Below are positions 8,815 to 17,587 of a stretch of 64,000 bases of DNA, piece after piece. The stretch is from positions 1 to 64,000 of the forward strand of contig CAZTAL010000008.1 in NCBI GenBank assembly GCA_964611525.1, written 5' to 3'. How positions within the stretch are numbered: the stretch's first letter is position 1; the number at the start of each line of letters is the position of its first letter. The DNA comes from JAAYJR01 sp964611525 (GTDB lineage: Bacteria; Bacteroidota; Bacteroidia; Bacteroidales; Prolixibacteraceae). A program made the position numbers and the translations under genes. Below the pieces are notes generated by a model. It did no database searches. It was not told the origin of the DNA and worked only from the letters and a program-made list of their open reading frames with translations.

Positions 8815-10104
8815 TTAATACCCGAATGCAATATTAATCCCTGATGCCGCAGTAAGCCTGTATGCCTCTTTGAAAGTAAAAATCTGAATAATATTGTCGG
8901 TCACAAAATACAGATCAGCTCCGGGCAAAAATCTCACTGAAAATCCCAATCCGATATTATTATACTTGTAACCGCCGGTATAACTAACAGAAGTTGATAA
9001 GCACCTACCTATTTTGCCGTTAAGTGAAACAGTTGCTGACGTTCTGGTTCCGACATAATAAAATGAATTGTGCAATAGAATGCCGTAATTCCATTTAGGA
9101 GAAAACTGCCTCTTCAATCCTAAATATAATTTTGCCGGAATGCCAATATTAATTCTCTCCTCTCCGGTGACCTTGATTGATTCATTACTGCCATCCAAAA
9201 CATAACCATTGGATGTCCATCTTGATGCACCGAGATTAAGCAAACTGGCAGCAAAAAACCATTTATTAATTTCATAAGTTGCCCCCAAATCCAACGAAAA
9301 GCTCTTATTTTTTAAAATATCTGAAATTTTAAGCTCATCTTCCCAATTGGTGGGGAATATATCACCGACATGTATAAGCTCATCTCCTTCAAGAGCTTCT
9401 TCGTTAATCTCAAACGGCAATCCCATTACGACCTCCCCTGTAAATGTCGGCTCATAATCCCTTACTGGTTCAGGGTATCCCTGAGATTCTGCAACCTCCA
9501 CCATATAACTTATCTTTTGGGTTTTGATCCCGATGATATTATAATTAATATGAGGAGATATTCCAAGTGTCAGATGTTCATTTATTCTTCGGGAATAGGT
9601 CAGACCAACAGACATATAATTGTTTGTGTAGAAATTAAGATCATCCACTTGTAGGGGAAAATCTTCATCAGCCAGATCATCAAAATCAGAAAAAAGATAG
9701 ACAAGATCCGATTCTGCTTTGAGGAGAGTCTTGTCGTTTAAAGTAGCATGAAATGATAAATATCCTTTTTTACGTAACCTGAACCCAAAGGATAAGAGAT
9801 TTATTTGGGACTCAGTGAAAAATGTATTGTAATCACCGATAGAACTTATAAATTCTGCAGGATGGTATCCTTCGCGGCCGAGATTATCATAAAACGTATC
9901 AAAAGCATTATAATCAAATCCCGAATTAAAGGCATGTATATTCAGCCCCCCGATACACGGCAATCCTAAATTGAATCCTGCTTCCGGCACAAAAGCGGGA
10001 TTAAATGAAATATTTTGCGGCATCCTTTCCATGAAATGCATTGTGCTCTGACCACTCGAAAAAAGTGGAGCTATTACGACCAAAATGAATAATATACGTT
10101 TCAT
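8815..10104 (-). CDS. DUF5723 family outer-membrane protein (PorP/SprF-like)
   Basis: The 429-residue protein has a signal peptide (MKRILFILVVIAPLFSSGQ). It then has the family opening (MHFMERMPQNISFNPAF), which resembles the start of PorP/SprF-type proteins associated with type IX secretion. The rest is beta-barrel-like with a final strand ending in aromatic Tyr (INIAFGY). DUF5723 proteins are common in Bacteroidales. Some relatives bind peptidoglycan or anchor secretion components, but this member is uncharacterised. It converges on the Wzi-like gene with 79 bp between stops. A direct role in type IX secretion is not shown by the sequence. Confidence 0.7.
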   Translation of the reverse strand: MKRILFILVVIAPLFSSGQSTMHFMERMPQNISFNPAFVPEAGFNLGLPCIGGLNIHAFNSGFDYNAFDTFYDNLGREGYHPAEFISSIGDYNTFFTESQINLLSFGFRLRKKGYLSFHATLNDKTLLKAESDLVYLFSDFDDLADEDFPLQVDDLNFYTNNYMSVGLTYSRRINEHLTLGISPHINYNIIGIKTQKISYMVEVAESQGYPEPVRDYEPTFTGEVVMGLPFEINEEALEGDELIHVGDIFPTNWEDELKISDILKNKSFSLDLGATYEINKWFFAASLLNLGASRWTSNGYVLDGSNESIKVTGEERINIGIPAKLYLGLKRQFSPKWNYGILLHNSFYYVGTRTSATVSLNGKIGRCLSTSVSYTGGYKYNNIGLGFSVRFLPGADLYFVTDNIIQIFTFKEAYRLTAASGINIAFGY

Positions 10105-10166
10105 GCTAAAAATTTTATAACATACATCTTGTGAAAAATATCTCCAACAGATTCTATCTTCAAAAA

Positions 10167-10294
10167 AATATTTCTCATTAGTTCATGAATTTCCGGATTT
10201 CATATTCTCAGAAAATCTATTGCAAAAATCCTCTAAAATATTTCATCTTGTAAAAATATATTTCCTCTTTTCATGAACTCTCTGATTTCATATT
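10167..10294. repeat. Imperfect two-copy repeat upstream of the DUF5723 gene
   Basis: The segment around 10167-10208 (atatttctc, ttcatgaa, gatttcatatt) recurs degenerately at about 10258-10294 (atatttcctc, ttcatgaa, gatttcatatt), a period near 88 bp. Both copies are AT-rich and non-coding. Confidence 0.35.
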
Positions 10295-10430
10295 TTTTAA
10301 AATTTTTTTATAAGGTATCAGTAAGATTCAATATTTCCGAATCCCTTGATATAATTAGTTTCGGCCAAAATAATGATTATTATTTATATAGCAATATAAT
10401 AATAATTATTTTTATCTAATTAAAAAAAAT

Positions 10431-10498
10431 AGGCGCTTAAGACACAACTCTTTCCAACATATTTTTTTAAAACAGACAGTATTTCCCGCGAAGCGGTT
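10431..10498 (+). repeat. Dispersed intergenic repeat, copy 1
   Basis: This 68-bp segment, beginning aggcgcttaag and ending atttcccgcgaagcggtt, matches the reverse complement of 22682-22751 along its whole length, including the aaaacagaca core. The first 34 bp also resemble 46128-46161. The remainder of 10105-10621 is AT-rich with no gene. Confidence 0.65.
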
Positions 10499-10621
10499 CA
10501 AATTATAAATTATAATTTTCATAGTCACTTAATAGTAAATTAATTAATTTAGCATGATAAACATCAACATTTTCGACCGGTAATTAGTGTTAATCCATAT
10601 ATTAAGTCTCCAATAAACACA

Positions 10622-12019
10622 ATGATAGTCAGAGAACTCAAAGAACTTTTAGTAACAAGGAATGCCCGTTGGTCTGTTTCTCACAACATTCCCGACGAAA
10701 GTGACATTGATTCTATAATCCATCATATGCCGCTTGGTGCTCTAATACCCCCTGCGGGAACTATTAATGCCCGGTATCCGAGATTAAGAAGAACAAGACA
10801 GGATAAATATAAAATATGGCAACCGGGTATGAATCGCTTTCAGCGTCCTGTTTACAAAAAACTACCTAATTCATGGGATTGGCGGTTTGTTGACGAAAAA
10901 AACTGGATATCACCTGTCAAAAACCAGGGTAATTGCGGTTCATGTGTTGCTTTTGCTGTTGCTGCTGCCATGGAATCTCATTGCCGGATTAATGAAAGTA
11001 ATGAAAAGTTGAAAACAAATATTTCTGAGGCGGGAATCTTTTTTATTCCTGAAAGACAATGTAATCCGGGTGATCCACGTTATGGGTGGGCTATTCCTGC
11101 GGCATTGGATTTTTTAATTGATGAAGGGGCTTGTTTTGAAGATAATTATCCTTACAAAGATATGAACCATAATGCTGAACTTATTGAGGGAACCATGTTA
11201 ACCATAAAAATCACAGGTTACGATTCCTCTTCCAGTTCAAAACAAATGAAACGGTGGTTGTGCGAAGAAGGCCCGCTTATTAGCATGTTTACTGTTTATG
11301 ACGATTTTTATCTGTTTTGGCATGGAGGAGCTAATGGTATTTATTCCAATGTTGCAGGTGATATTCAGGGTGGCCATGCAATAACTGTTATCGGCTATGA
11401 TGATGCAAATTCCTGCTGGATATGTAAAAACAGTTGGGGTTCGGTGCATGGCAATGACGGCTGCTTCCGTATAGGTTACGGAGAGTGTGGCATTGATAAA
11501 CGTATGTACCTTATGGAAGATGTTTATAATATTCATAACAGGGAAGAATCGTCTTATGATCCCCGTAAACTCAGAATAATTAAGAAGGGATGGAAGGGAT
11601 GGCTGTTGACAGACGGGACTATTAATATAAAAATGCTCTCTAATAAGGAGGATGCCCTGAATGCGTTACGCATAGCAAAAAGATATAAGAAACATGGTTT
11701 TATAGGACGCGATAACAGGCGGATTATTAACCGGTCAAAATATATCACGGAATACTGGTCAGGTAATAGCAAATTATCACATGAACCGCTAACAAAAGTT
11801 GATTGCATCTCATACAATCCGGCTAATGTGGTGGCGGAAGACCTTGATGCCAGGGGGTGGATTATAAGGGAGGGTGACCGCAGACTGTTATGGGCTCATG
11901 ATATGAATGATGCTCTCACTGCACTTTGTGTCGTTGAACGTTATAATAAAATGTGCTTCGTGGGAAGGAACAATAAACGTCTGAAGAAAAATTCGTATAT
12001 AATGACTTACTGGGAATAA
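10622..12019 (+). CDS. Papain-family (C1) cysteine protease with duplicated C-terminal domain
   Basis: The 465-residue protein has a propeptide-like N-terminus (1-80), a C1A peptidase domain (about 81-300) and two related C-terminal units. The active site is complete: Gln102 in the oxyanion hole, Cys108 in CGSCVAF (Val replaces the usual Trp after Cys), His252 in GGHAITVIGYD and Asn270 in CKNSWG. The C-terminal units (about 315-379 and 409-464) share a pattern: GW, a hydrophobic turn, acidic-Asp-Ala-x-x-Ala-Leu, a basic Tyr/Lys segment, FIGR/FVGRxN and a closing YI-x-x-YW. I do not recognise this domain. There is no signal peptide or lipobox, so the enzyme seems cytoplasmic or exported by an unknown route. 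It is monocistronic. Confidence 0.85.
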   Translation: MIVRELKELLVTRNARWSVSHNIPDESDIDSIIHHMPLGALIPPAGTINARYPRLRRTRQDKYKIWQPGMNRFQRPVYKKLPNSWDWRFVDEKNWISPVKNQGNCGSCVAFAVAAAMESHCRINESNEKLKTNISEAGIFFIPERQCNPGDPRYGWAIPAALDFLIDEGACFEDNYPYKDMNHNAELIEGTMLTIKITGYDSSSSSKQMKRWLCEEGPLISMFTVYDDFYLFWHGGANGIYSNVAGDIQGGHAITVIGYDDANSCWICKNSWGSVHGNDGCFRIGYGECGIDKRMYLMEDVYNIHNREESSYDPRKLRIIKKGWKGWLLTDGTINIKMLSNKEDALNALRIAKRYKKHGFIGRDNRRIINRSKYITEYWSGNSKLSHEPLTKVDCISYNPANVVAEDLDARGWIIREGDRRLLWAHDMNDALTALCVVERYNKMCFVGRNNKRLKKNSYIMTYWE

Positions 12020-12089
12020 ATTAATGATTTGTCAGATAGTGCCTATCCTCCTGAAAAATTACTGTATAAAAATGCTGTACCGGATTTTT

Positions 12090-13328
12090 TCAAACTAATA
12101 ACTCCGTTATAGCAAACCATGTAGTAAGAAATGAAAAAAGCACTACAGCCCAAATTCCAATATTTTCCCATAGCCCTGCTTTATGATTGCCCATTAGCTT
12201 TCTGCGGTTTATCAGTATTAGTATTGGAATGGCAACAGCAGGAAGAATACATGCCTGAAAAGCCTGGGAAAAGACCATCAGGGCAGGGGGACGCTGTTCG
12301 AGAAAAATAGACCCGAAGGCAAACAACATGGCAAAAAAGATAAGCCAGCGTGACTGTGATGAACGGATATTTCTTGGTTTTCCGGTAAAGTCGGCTATTA
12401 ACCAAGGAGCAATAAGCACAATAGGAAAGATTGTCGACAGTCCCGCTCCTACAATACCAAGTATAAGTATAAAGGCAGCTGCTCTGCCTCCGATAGGAGC
12501 AAAAAGTTCAATCATTTCAACTGTATTTTCCAATTTAAGCCCCATTACGTGCAACGTACCCGCAGCTACCGCCATGATCACACCGCTCAGGAAAAGCATC
12601 ATTGATGCAGAAACCAACGCATCATTTCTCTCCGACTTCAAATGTTTTATCGTCCATCCCTTTTCAGCAACAACAGTGCTCCGCATAATAAACACTGCCG
12701 CAGAACAGGTTGTTCCCGCAATGGCGGCAGCAAGTCCGAATGCTCCGGGTGTGTTGGGTATCCCGGGAATCAATCCTTTAACTATTACGGAAAAATCAGG
12801 CCTGACCATGAAAAATACCACAATAAATGATAGTCCCATGAAAATTACAAAAATAGTCAATACCTTTTCAAAGGTTTTATACTGTCCAAACCACAGAAGA
12901 ATATAAAGAGCAGTTGCAAAAACAAAAATTATCCATCCCCTGGGAACGATTGTATTGGAGAAAAGCAACCTCATTCCTTCCTGTGCCAGGTCAGCTACTA
13001 TGCCCATTACACCTATCAATGCGAGCAACTCTCCTATTATCAAGGCAATAAGGATATACAACGATAATATGTATCCACCCCTGAACTCATTTTTAATATT
13101 AAATAGAGCTGTATGTCCTGTTACCAAAGTAACCTTACCGTATGCAACCATTAGTATAAAAGTGAAAATACACGATAATACCAGAGCCCAGAAAAGCTCC
13201 ATTCCATGCTCAGCTCCGGTTTTTGCCATTGTTGTTACACTTCCTGTTCCAATGTTGTAACCGATTAGGAATAATCCAGGCCCCACAGCTGCAAGGGCTA
13301 TTAAAATTTTTTTAAATATTGGCTTCAT
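12090..13328 (-). CDS. Nramp-family membrane transporter lacking canonical metal-site motifs
   Basis: The 412-residue protein is highly hydrophobic with about eleven membrane segments and the Nramp opening (ALAAVGPGLFLIGYNIGTGS). In metal-transporting Nramp proteins, helix 1 carries DPGN and helix 6 carries an A/C-x-x-MPH motif; here the corresponding stretches read GYNIGTGSVTTM and AGTTCSAAVFIMRSTVVA. The Asp, Asn and Met ligands are therefore absent, so manganese or iron transport should not be assumed. It is the last gene of a minus-strand set with a LacI regulator, an amidohydrolase and a DUF1080 protein, suggesting it imports something linked to that catabolism. The family call is firm; the substrate is unknown. 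Confidence 0.75.
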   Translation of the reverse strand: MKPIFKKILIALAAVGPGLFLIGYNIGTGSVTTMAKTGAEHGMELFWALVLSCIFTFILMVAYGKVTLVTGHTALFNIKNEFRGGYILSLYILIALIIGELLALIGVMGIVADLAQEGMRLLFSNTIVPRGWIIFVFATALYILLWFGQYKTFEKVLTIFVIFMGLSFIVVFFMVRPDFSVIVKGLIPGIPNTPGAFGLAAAIAGTTCSAAVFIMRSTVVAEKGWTIKHLKSERNDALVSASMMLFLSGVIMAVAAGTLHVMGLKLENTVEMIELFAPIGGRAAAFILILGIVGAGLSTIFPIVLIAPWLIADFTGKPRNIRSSQSRWLIFFAMLFAFGSIFLEQRPPALMVFSQAFQACILPAVAIPILILINRRKLMGNHKAGLWENIGIWAVVLFSFLTTWFAITELLV

Positions 13329-13470
13329 TAAATAATGTTTAATTTAATCTGAAAATCTATAATGTAATATATTACTGTTCTATATCGCACGTTACTATTA
13401 AAAATACTCATTTTCACATTTTTAAGAATGGGGATATATTTACTTTCAAACTATATTTTAACCTTTCAAA

Positions 13471-13482
13471 TGTTAACGCACA
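13471..13482. promoter_or_regulatory. Possible LacI-type operator upstream of the Nramp-like gene
   Basis: TGTTAACGCACA shares an ACGCACA half with the near-palindrome TGTGTACGCACACA at 16165-16178 in front of the LacI gene. It lies 142 bp upstream of the Nramp-like start. One shared half-site is weak evidence. Confidence 0.25.
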
Positions 13483-13560
13483 CTTTAGAACCTCATGACA
13501 ATTCCGGCTTTAAATATTGAGTACCCTCCATCATATTTTACAGGATTACAGATTTATTTA

Positions 13561-14802
13561 TTATTTTTTATAAACCAGTTCACCTTTGACATATGTATTT
13601 AATATCTCTACTTTAAAGTCTTCCAACTTAAACAGTATTATATCTGCACGTTTGCCCGGAGTCAGAGTACCGCGGTCATCCAGCCCGAATAATCTGGCAG
13701 GATTGGTACTTGCCATCTGCACGGCATCTGCTAAGGTACAACCGGTAACTTCCATAATATGTCCTACCCCTTTGGTTATAGGCGATGCTGATCCGTATAA
13801 TACATTTTGCGCGGGATAGCGAAGCATTCCTTCTTCAGTGAGCTCTATGGTTTCACCGGTTTCTGTCACATATTCTCCTGGCTTGAGGGCTGCATAATGG
13901 GTTACATCTGAAGTAATGATAGTATTATTAGTGCCCTTAACTTTATAAAAAGTTGCTATCTCCTCAGGCAGAAGATGGAATCCATCGCAAATAATGCTTA
14001 TCATATAGCGGTCATCGGCAAGCTGTGGCCAGAAGGGATTACGGTGCCGGTTAACCATGTTGGCAGCTCCGTTGCCTAAATGAGTGGCAATCCTCGCACC
14101 ACGGTCAATAGCAGCAGCAACTATATCAGCTGGAGCATTATGGTGGCCTAAAGCAACAAGGATATTATGACGGCCACATCTACTGATGAAATCGAGTGCA
14201 CCTTCCATCTCCGGTGCTACAGTTACCTGTATTATGTTTTCTCCGGAGGCTTTATACATCTCCATAAATTCATCCCAGTCCGGCAGTCTTACATATCTCC
14301 TTGGGTGAGCCCCCCGGTAACCATCTTCCGGATTAATATAGGGTCCTTCCAGATGGAATCCCGGAATAGATCCTAAAAGCTCTTTATCATCAATCGTTTT
14401 ACCAAGAACTGAAAAGTTATTCACCAAAAGGTCCTGACTGTGTGTGGTGAGGGTGGGCAAATAAGTAGTAACCCCTTTTTTCCATAACTCACGGGTTGCC
14501 TTTATTATACCATCAGGGCTCAATTCACCTGCACCAAAAATAAAAGAAACACCAGCAAAACCATTTACCTGGTGATCAAAAAATCCGGGAGCAATGTATA
14601 CATCAGTATCACCAGTGATCTTGTCCACCGACCTTACATCCGAAATTATTCCGTTATCTGTTACTACCTGAACAGGCTTACCAGTGTAATAATGAATCCC
14701 TTCAATGATCTTTTGTGCATTCATTTCATTAACAATAAAAAGTAATAGGATAACATGAAGCATGTTCTTTCCAATACTATAAAAAATCTGATTTTTTTTC
14801 AT
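13561..14802 (-). CDS. NagA-like amidohydrolase with signal peptide
   Basis: The protein (413 residues) has the N-acetylglucosamine-6-phosphate deacetylase architecture. It has APGFFDHQVNGFAG with a modified HxD-type start, the metal-binding Glu in GFHLEGPYI, His in ALGHHNA, His in ATHLGNGAANM, the catalytic Asp in TSDVTHYA, and the closing NPARLFGLDDRGTLTPGKRADI. Unusually it begins with a signal peptide (MLHVILLLFIVNEMNAQ, from an alternative start at 14763 or after 13 extra residues), whereas true NagA is cytoplasmic because its substrate is phosphorylated. It may be a periplasmic deacetylase or hydrolase acting on an unphosphorylated amide. The gene follows the LacI regulator. Confidence 0.75.
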   Translation of the reverse strand: MKKNQIFYSIGKNMLHVILLLFIVNEMNAQKIIEGIHYYTGKPVQVVTDNGIISDVRSVDKITGDTDVYIAPGFFDHQVNGFAGVSFIFGAGELSPDGIIKATRELWKKGVTTYLPTLTTHSQDLLVNNFSVLGKTIDDKELLGSIPGFHLEGPYINPEDGYRGAHPRRYVRLPDWDEFMEMYKASGENIIQVTVAPEMEGALDFISRCGRHNILVALGHHNAPADIVAAAIDRGARIATHLGNGAANMVNRHRNPFWPQLADDRYMISIICDGFHLLPEEIATFYKVKGTNNTIITSDVTHYAALKPGEYVTETGETIELTEEGMLRYPAQNVLYGSASPITKGVGHIMEVTGCTLADAVQMASTNPARLFGLDDRGTLTPGKRADIILFKLEDFKVEILNTYVKGELVYKK

Positions 14803-14958
14803 AATTTATATTTTTTTATTTCATTGTATAATTTTTTAAACTCACTTTTTCCTTATACGAATCTAATAATTTATTTTATTTAGTCTTTTTAAGCCTGTTT
14901 CTGACTTCTTTTTTCTATCGCTTAATTATTCTCATTAGTACACTGATCCATTGACGGA

Positions 14959-16104
14959 TCATAACCTTTTAGCAGAAATAATCCGGGGGCTTCCCTTCTT
15001 ACTTTTAAGCTCATTATTTTGCAAAGCCTTGTTCTTCTGATGAAACTTCAGATAAAAATCTAAATTTTCACGAATGATAATATCTAACGGCACATTTTGG
15101 GTTGCCGGAGGTATATTCTTAAAAATAAAAAATTCAAAAAGCGATTGAATAGCCCTGGCTCCCTGCTGTACCGGACTCTGGGATATTATATAATCAATAC
15201 CTCCGCTTTTTAAATGAGTAATATTATCTTCTATAAGATCAAAACCGGTCAACCTGATGTCCATATTATGTGCCAAATGGAATCCCGAAACCAAAAAGGC
15301 TTTTGAATTGGTTACAAATACTCCTTTTATATTACTGTGTTCACTGTAGAACTTTGACAGCTCCATATGTACTGCATTCTTTTGAGTGGAATTGATTGTT
15401 AGTGTGTATATCTGGATATTGCCGTCAGGACGGTTATCCTTAAAGTACTTTTTGAATCCGGTTTCCATCCTCCTTAAGGCTGATGCATTTCTGAATCCTT
15501 TTACCATATTGACGATAAGGAGGTCTCCGTCATGTTTTATAACAGAATCAAGCAGCTTACCTGCAATGTATGCGCTTCTTTGTACATCCGGACCAATATA
15601 AGAAAGGCTTTGCTGACCTGGAATATCGGCATCGATAAAAATATATGATATCCCTTTTTCTCTAAGTTTGCGGACAAATATAGTACTTTCCTTAAGAAAT
15701 AAGGGAGCAAGAACTACTCCGTCCGGTTCGAAATTTAGTATCTCTTCTGTTTGCTTAAGAAATGTATTCTCGGAAAAAAGATTATATAAGTAATATCTTA
15801 CCGAAAAACCATAATCCGAGTACAAAGCTATCGCCTGATCAATGCCTTCACGAGGAATAGACCAGTAATGACCGGATGTTTCCGGTGCTGGAATAAGGAT
15901 ACATATATTAAACCTGTTACCTAAAGCAAGAGTGCGGGCAAGTATGTTAGGATTGAAATTCAGTTTCCTTATCGCCTCCTCAACTTTCTTCTTTTTTTCA
16001 GGAGATACCTTCCCTCTGTTATGTATTACACGGTCTATTGTACCCGCAGAGACATTTGCAAATCTAGCTACATCCAGAATAGTTATTTTTTTTGCTTTCT
16101 CCAC
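14959..16104 (-). CDS. LacI family transcriptional regulator
   Basis: The N-terminal helix-turn-helix (ITILDVARFANVSAGTIDRV, then HNRGKVSPEKKKKVEEAI) and the hinge (LNFNPNILARTLA) match LacI-type DNA-binding domains. A periplasmic-binding-protein-like sensor follows, from NICILIPAPE to about residue 350. The 381-residue length includes a basic tail of about 25 residues. It sits inside a same-strand set, after a DUF1080 gene and an M20 gene and before a NagA-like gene and an Nramp-like gene, so it probably controls them. A well-formed promoter (16127-16157) and a near-palindrome with a central CG (16165-16178) just upstream suggest autoregulation. The effector is unknown. Confidence 0.88.
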   Translation of the reverse strand: MEKAKKITILDVARFANVSAGTIDRVIHNRGKVSPEKKKKVEEAIRKLNFNPNILARTLALGNRFNICILIPAPETSGHYWSIPREGIDQAIALYSDYGFSVRYYLYNLFSENTFLKQTEEILNFEPDGVVLAPLFLKESTIFVRKLREKGISYIFIDADIPGQQSLSYIGPDVQRSAYIAGKLLDSVIKHDGDLLIVNMVKGFRNASALRRMETGFKKYFKDNRPDGNIQIYTLTINSTQKNAVHMELSKFYSEHSNIKGVFVTNSKAFLVSGFHLAHNMDIRLTGFDLIEDNITHLKSGGIDYIISQSPVQQGARAIQSLFEFFIFKNIPPATQNVPLDIIIRENLDFYLKFHQKNKALQNNELKSKKGSPRIISAKRL

Positions 16105-16126
16105 TGTCGTTTAAATGTTATCATTA

Positions 16127-16157
16127 CAAAACTATTTAAATGAACATCAATTACAAA
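16127..16157 (-). promoter_or_regulatory. Bacteroidota-type promoter of the LacI gene
   Basis: On the minus strand TTTG (16157-16154) and TAGTTTTG (16134-16127) are separated by 19 bp, an exact fit to TTTG-N19-TAnnTTTG. The start codon is 22 bp downstream at 16104. Confidence 0.6.
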
Positions 16158-16164
16158 ACAAAAA

Positions 16165-16178
16165 TGTGTACGCACACA
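16165..16178. promoter_or_regulatory. Candidate LacI-family operator
   Basis: TGTGTACGCACACA is a near-perfect inverted repeat around a central CG, the usual form of LacI-family sites. It lies immediately upstream of the -33 element of the LacI promoter. A related half-site occurs at 13471-13482. Confidence 0.45.
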
Positions 16179-16275
16179 TAAAAATTTAAGACTTATAGTT
16201 TTAGTTAAAATATATTGAAGTGATTAACAGGCTTATAAAGTCAGACCTGCAAATATTTACCTGTTGTAAAACATT

Positions 16276-17532
16276 TTAGAAATTAATCTGCTTTCCTCCC
16301 ATTAGTCCGATGACATTACCGGTCATAACTTTAATGCCGGTCTCGATAGTCTTCTCATAATCGGGGTTAAGATATGGCGAATGTAAAGGATAAGGCTTTT
16401 TCCCTTCTGTTTTTAGTTGTTTCATTACATTAGGACTCGTACTCCCTAACCATATAAGGCAGATTGGCACTTTTTCGGGAGTCCGGCCATATTTGCCAAA
16501 ATCTTCCCCTACCATGGCAGGAGCTACATCGATGATATTTTCAGAGCTGATGATATATGAGGCATAATTCATTACTTTTTTTGTCAGATTCTTGTCATTA
16601 ATCACCGGTGGGGCATCAACAGGTAAGATGTTTACTTCAGGTAGTTTATAATCAGGCATGCCTGCCATTTGGGCAGCTGATATGCTGATTCTTTTTATAG
16701 CTGAAATTACTTTCTCTATAACTTCATCAGAATAGTATCTAAGTGTTAATTCTATCTTTACTTCATCAGGAATAATATTGGACATGGTGCCACCATGGAT
16801 AGAGCCTACGGAGACAACAACCGGTTGTAGCGGACTTATTTCGCGGCTGACTATAGTTTGCAGACCGAGTATAATCGTTGATGCAATAATAATAGGATCA
16901 ATGCAGCTTTCAGGATAAGCCCCATGTCCTCCACGTCCATATATGGTTATCTCAGCAGTTTTTACTCCGGCAAAAACGGGTCCTTCGACTAATCCTATCT
17001 TGCCTGATTCGATATCAGGATTTATATGGTAAGCCAGTGCATAATCAGGTACAGGATACTTATGGAAAAGCCCGGCATCAATAGCTTTTCCTGCTCCACC
17101 ATTAATCTCCTCAGCCTGCTGCGCTATAGCTAACACTGTTCCTTTCCACTGAGATGAAAGGGCTTTCAGGGTGTGGATGGTACCTGCCCATACTGACATA
17201 TGTATGTCATGCCCGCAGGCATGCATGACAGGAATATCTTTCCCCTCTTTAGTCTTCATTTTTCTCGTGCTGGCAAACTCTAATCCTGTTTTTTCCTCAA
17301 CAGGTAATGCATCCATGTCTGTTCGCAACATTATTACCGGTCCTGTCCCGTTCCTTAAAATACCAACTACACTATTACCACTAAAGTTCTGAGTGACTTT
17401 AAAACCGGCTTTATTAAGTTCAGAAGCCATGAGTCTGGAAGTTTCAAATTCCTGTAATGACAACTCAGGATTCTGATGAAGTAGCCGGCAAAGTTTATAT
17501 GCTTGTATGGCCTGTTTTTTGGCTTCCTCCAC
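16276..17532 (-). CDS. M20 family metallo-amidohydrolase
   Basis: The 418-residue protein matches the M20/hippurate-hydrolase group (amidohydrolase, aminoacylase or peptidase). It opens with LCRLLHQNPELSLQEFET. It carries the metal ligands in MHACGHDIHMS and QQAEEINGGAG, a lid domain with VVVSVGSIHGGTMSNIIPDE, and the C-terminal VAPAMVGEDFGKY. The start is a GTG at 17532. In-frame upstream codons reach a stop after nine codons without an ATG, so either GTG is used or a few N-terminal residues were lost. There is no signal peptide. It is 55 bp downstream of the DUF1080 gene and probably in the same operon. The substrate could be an N-acyl amino acid or amino sugar. Confidence 0.82.
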   Translation of the reverse strand: MEEAKKQAIQAYKLCRLLHQNPELSLQEFETSRLMASELNKAGFKVTQNFSGNSVVGILRNGTGPVIMLRTDMDALPVEEKTGLEFASTRKMKTKEGKDIPVMHACGHDIHMSVWAGTIHTLKALSSQWKGTVLAIAQQAEEINGGAGKAIDAGLFHKYPVPDYALAYHINPDIESGKIGLVEGPVFAGVKTAEITIYGRGGHGAYPESCIDPIIIASTIILGLQTIVSREISPLQPVVVSVGSIHGGTMSNIIPDEVKIELTLRYYSDEVIEKVISAIKRISISAAQMAGMPDYKLPEVNILPVDAPPVINDKNLTKKVMNYASYIISSENIIDVAPAMVGEDFGKYGRTPEKVPICLIWLGSTSPNVMKQLKTEGKKPYPLHSPYLNPDYEKTIETGIKVMTGNVIGLMGGKQINF

Positions 17533-17587
17533 AATATCAATCTTATCAAAAAATTATCAACTTCAAAAGGATTTTTTTAGACAGGTT

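Noticed and set aside
12328..12906. 192-codon plus-strand ORF inside the Nramp-like gene
   Set aside because: It is antisense to a well-supported membrane-protein gene, is rich in Ser, Pro and Ile as expected of a shadow, and has no recognisable motif.
17367..17580. Frameshift that would extend the M20 gene upstream
   Set aside because: The other frame upstream does not resemble M20 N-termini, and a GTG start already gives the family's usual first helix.
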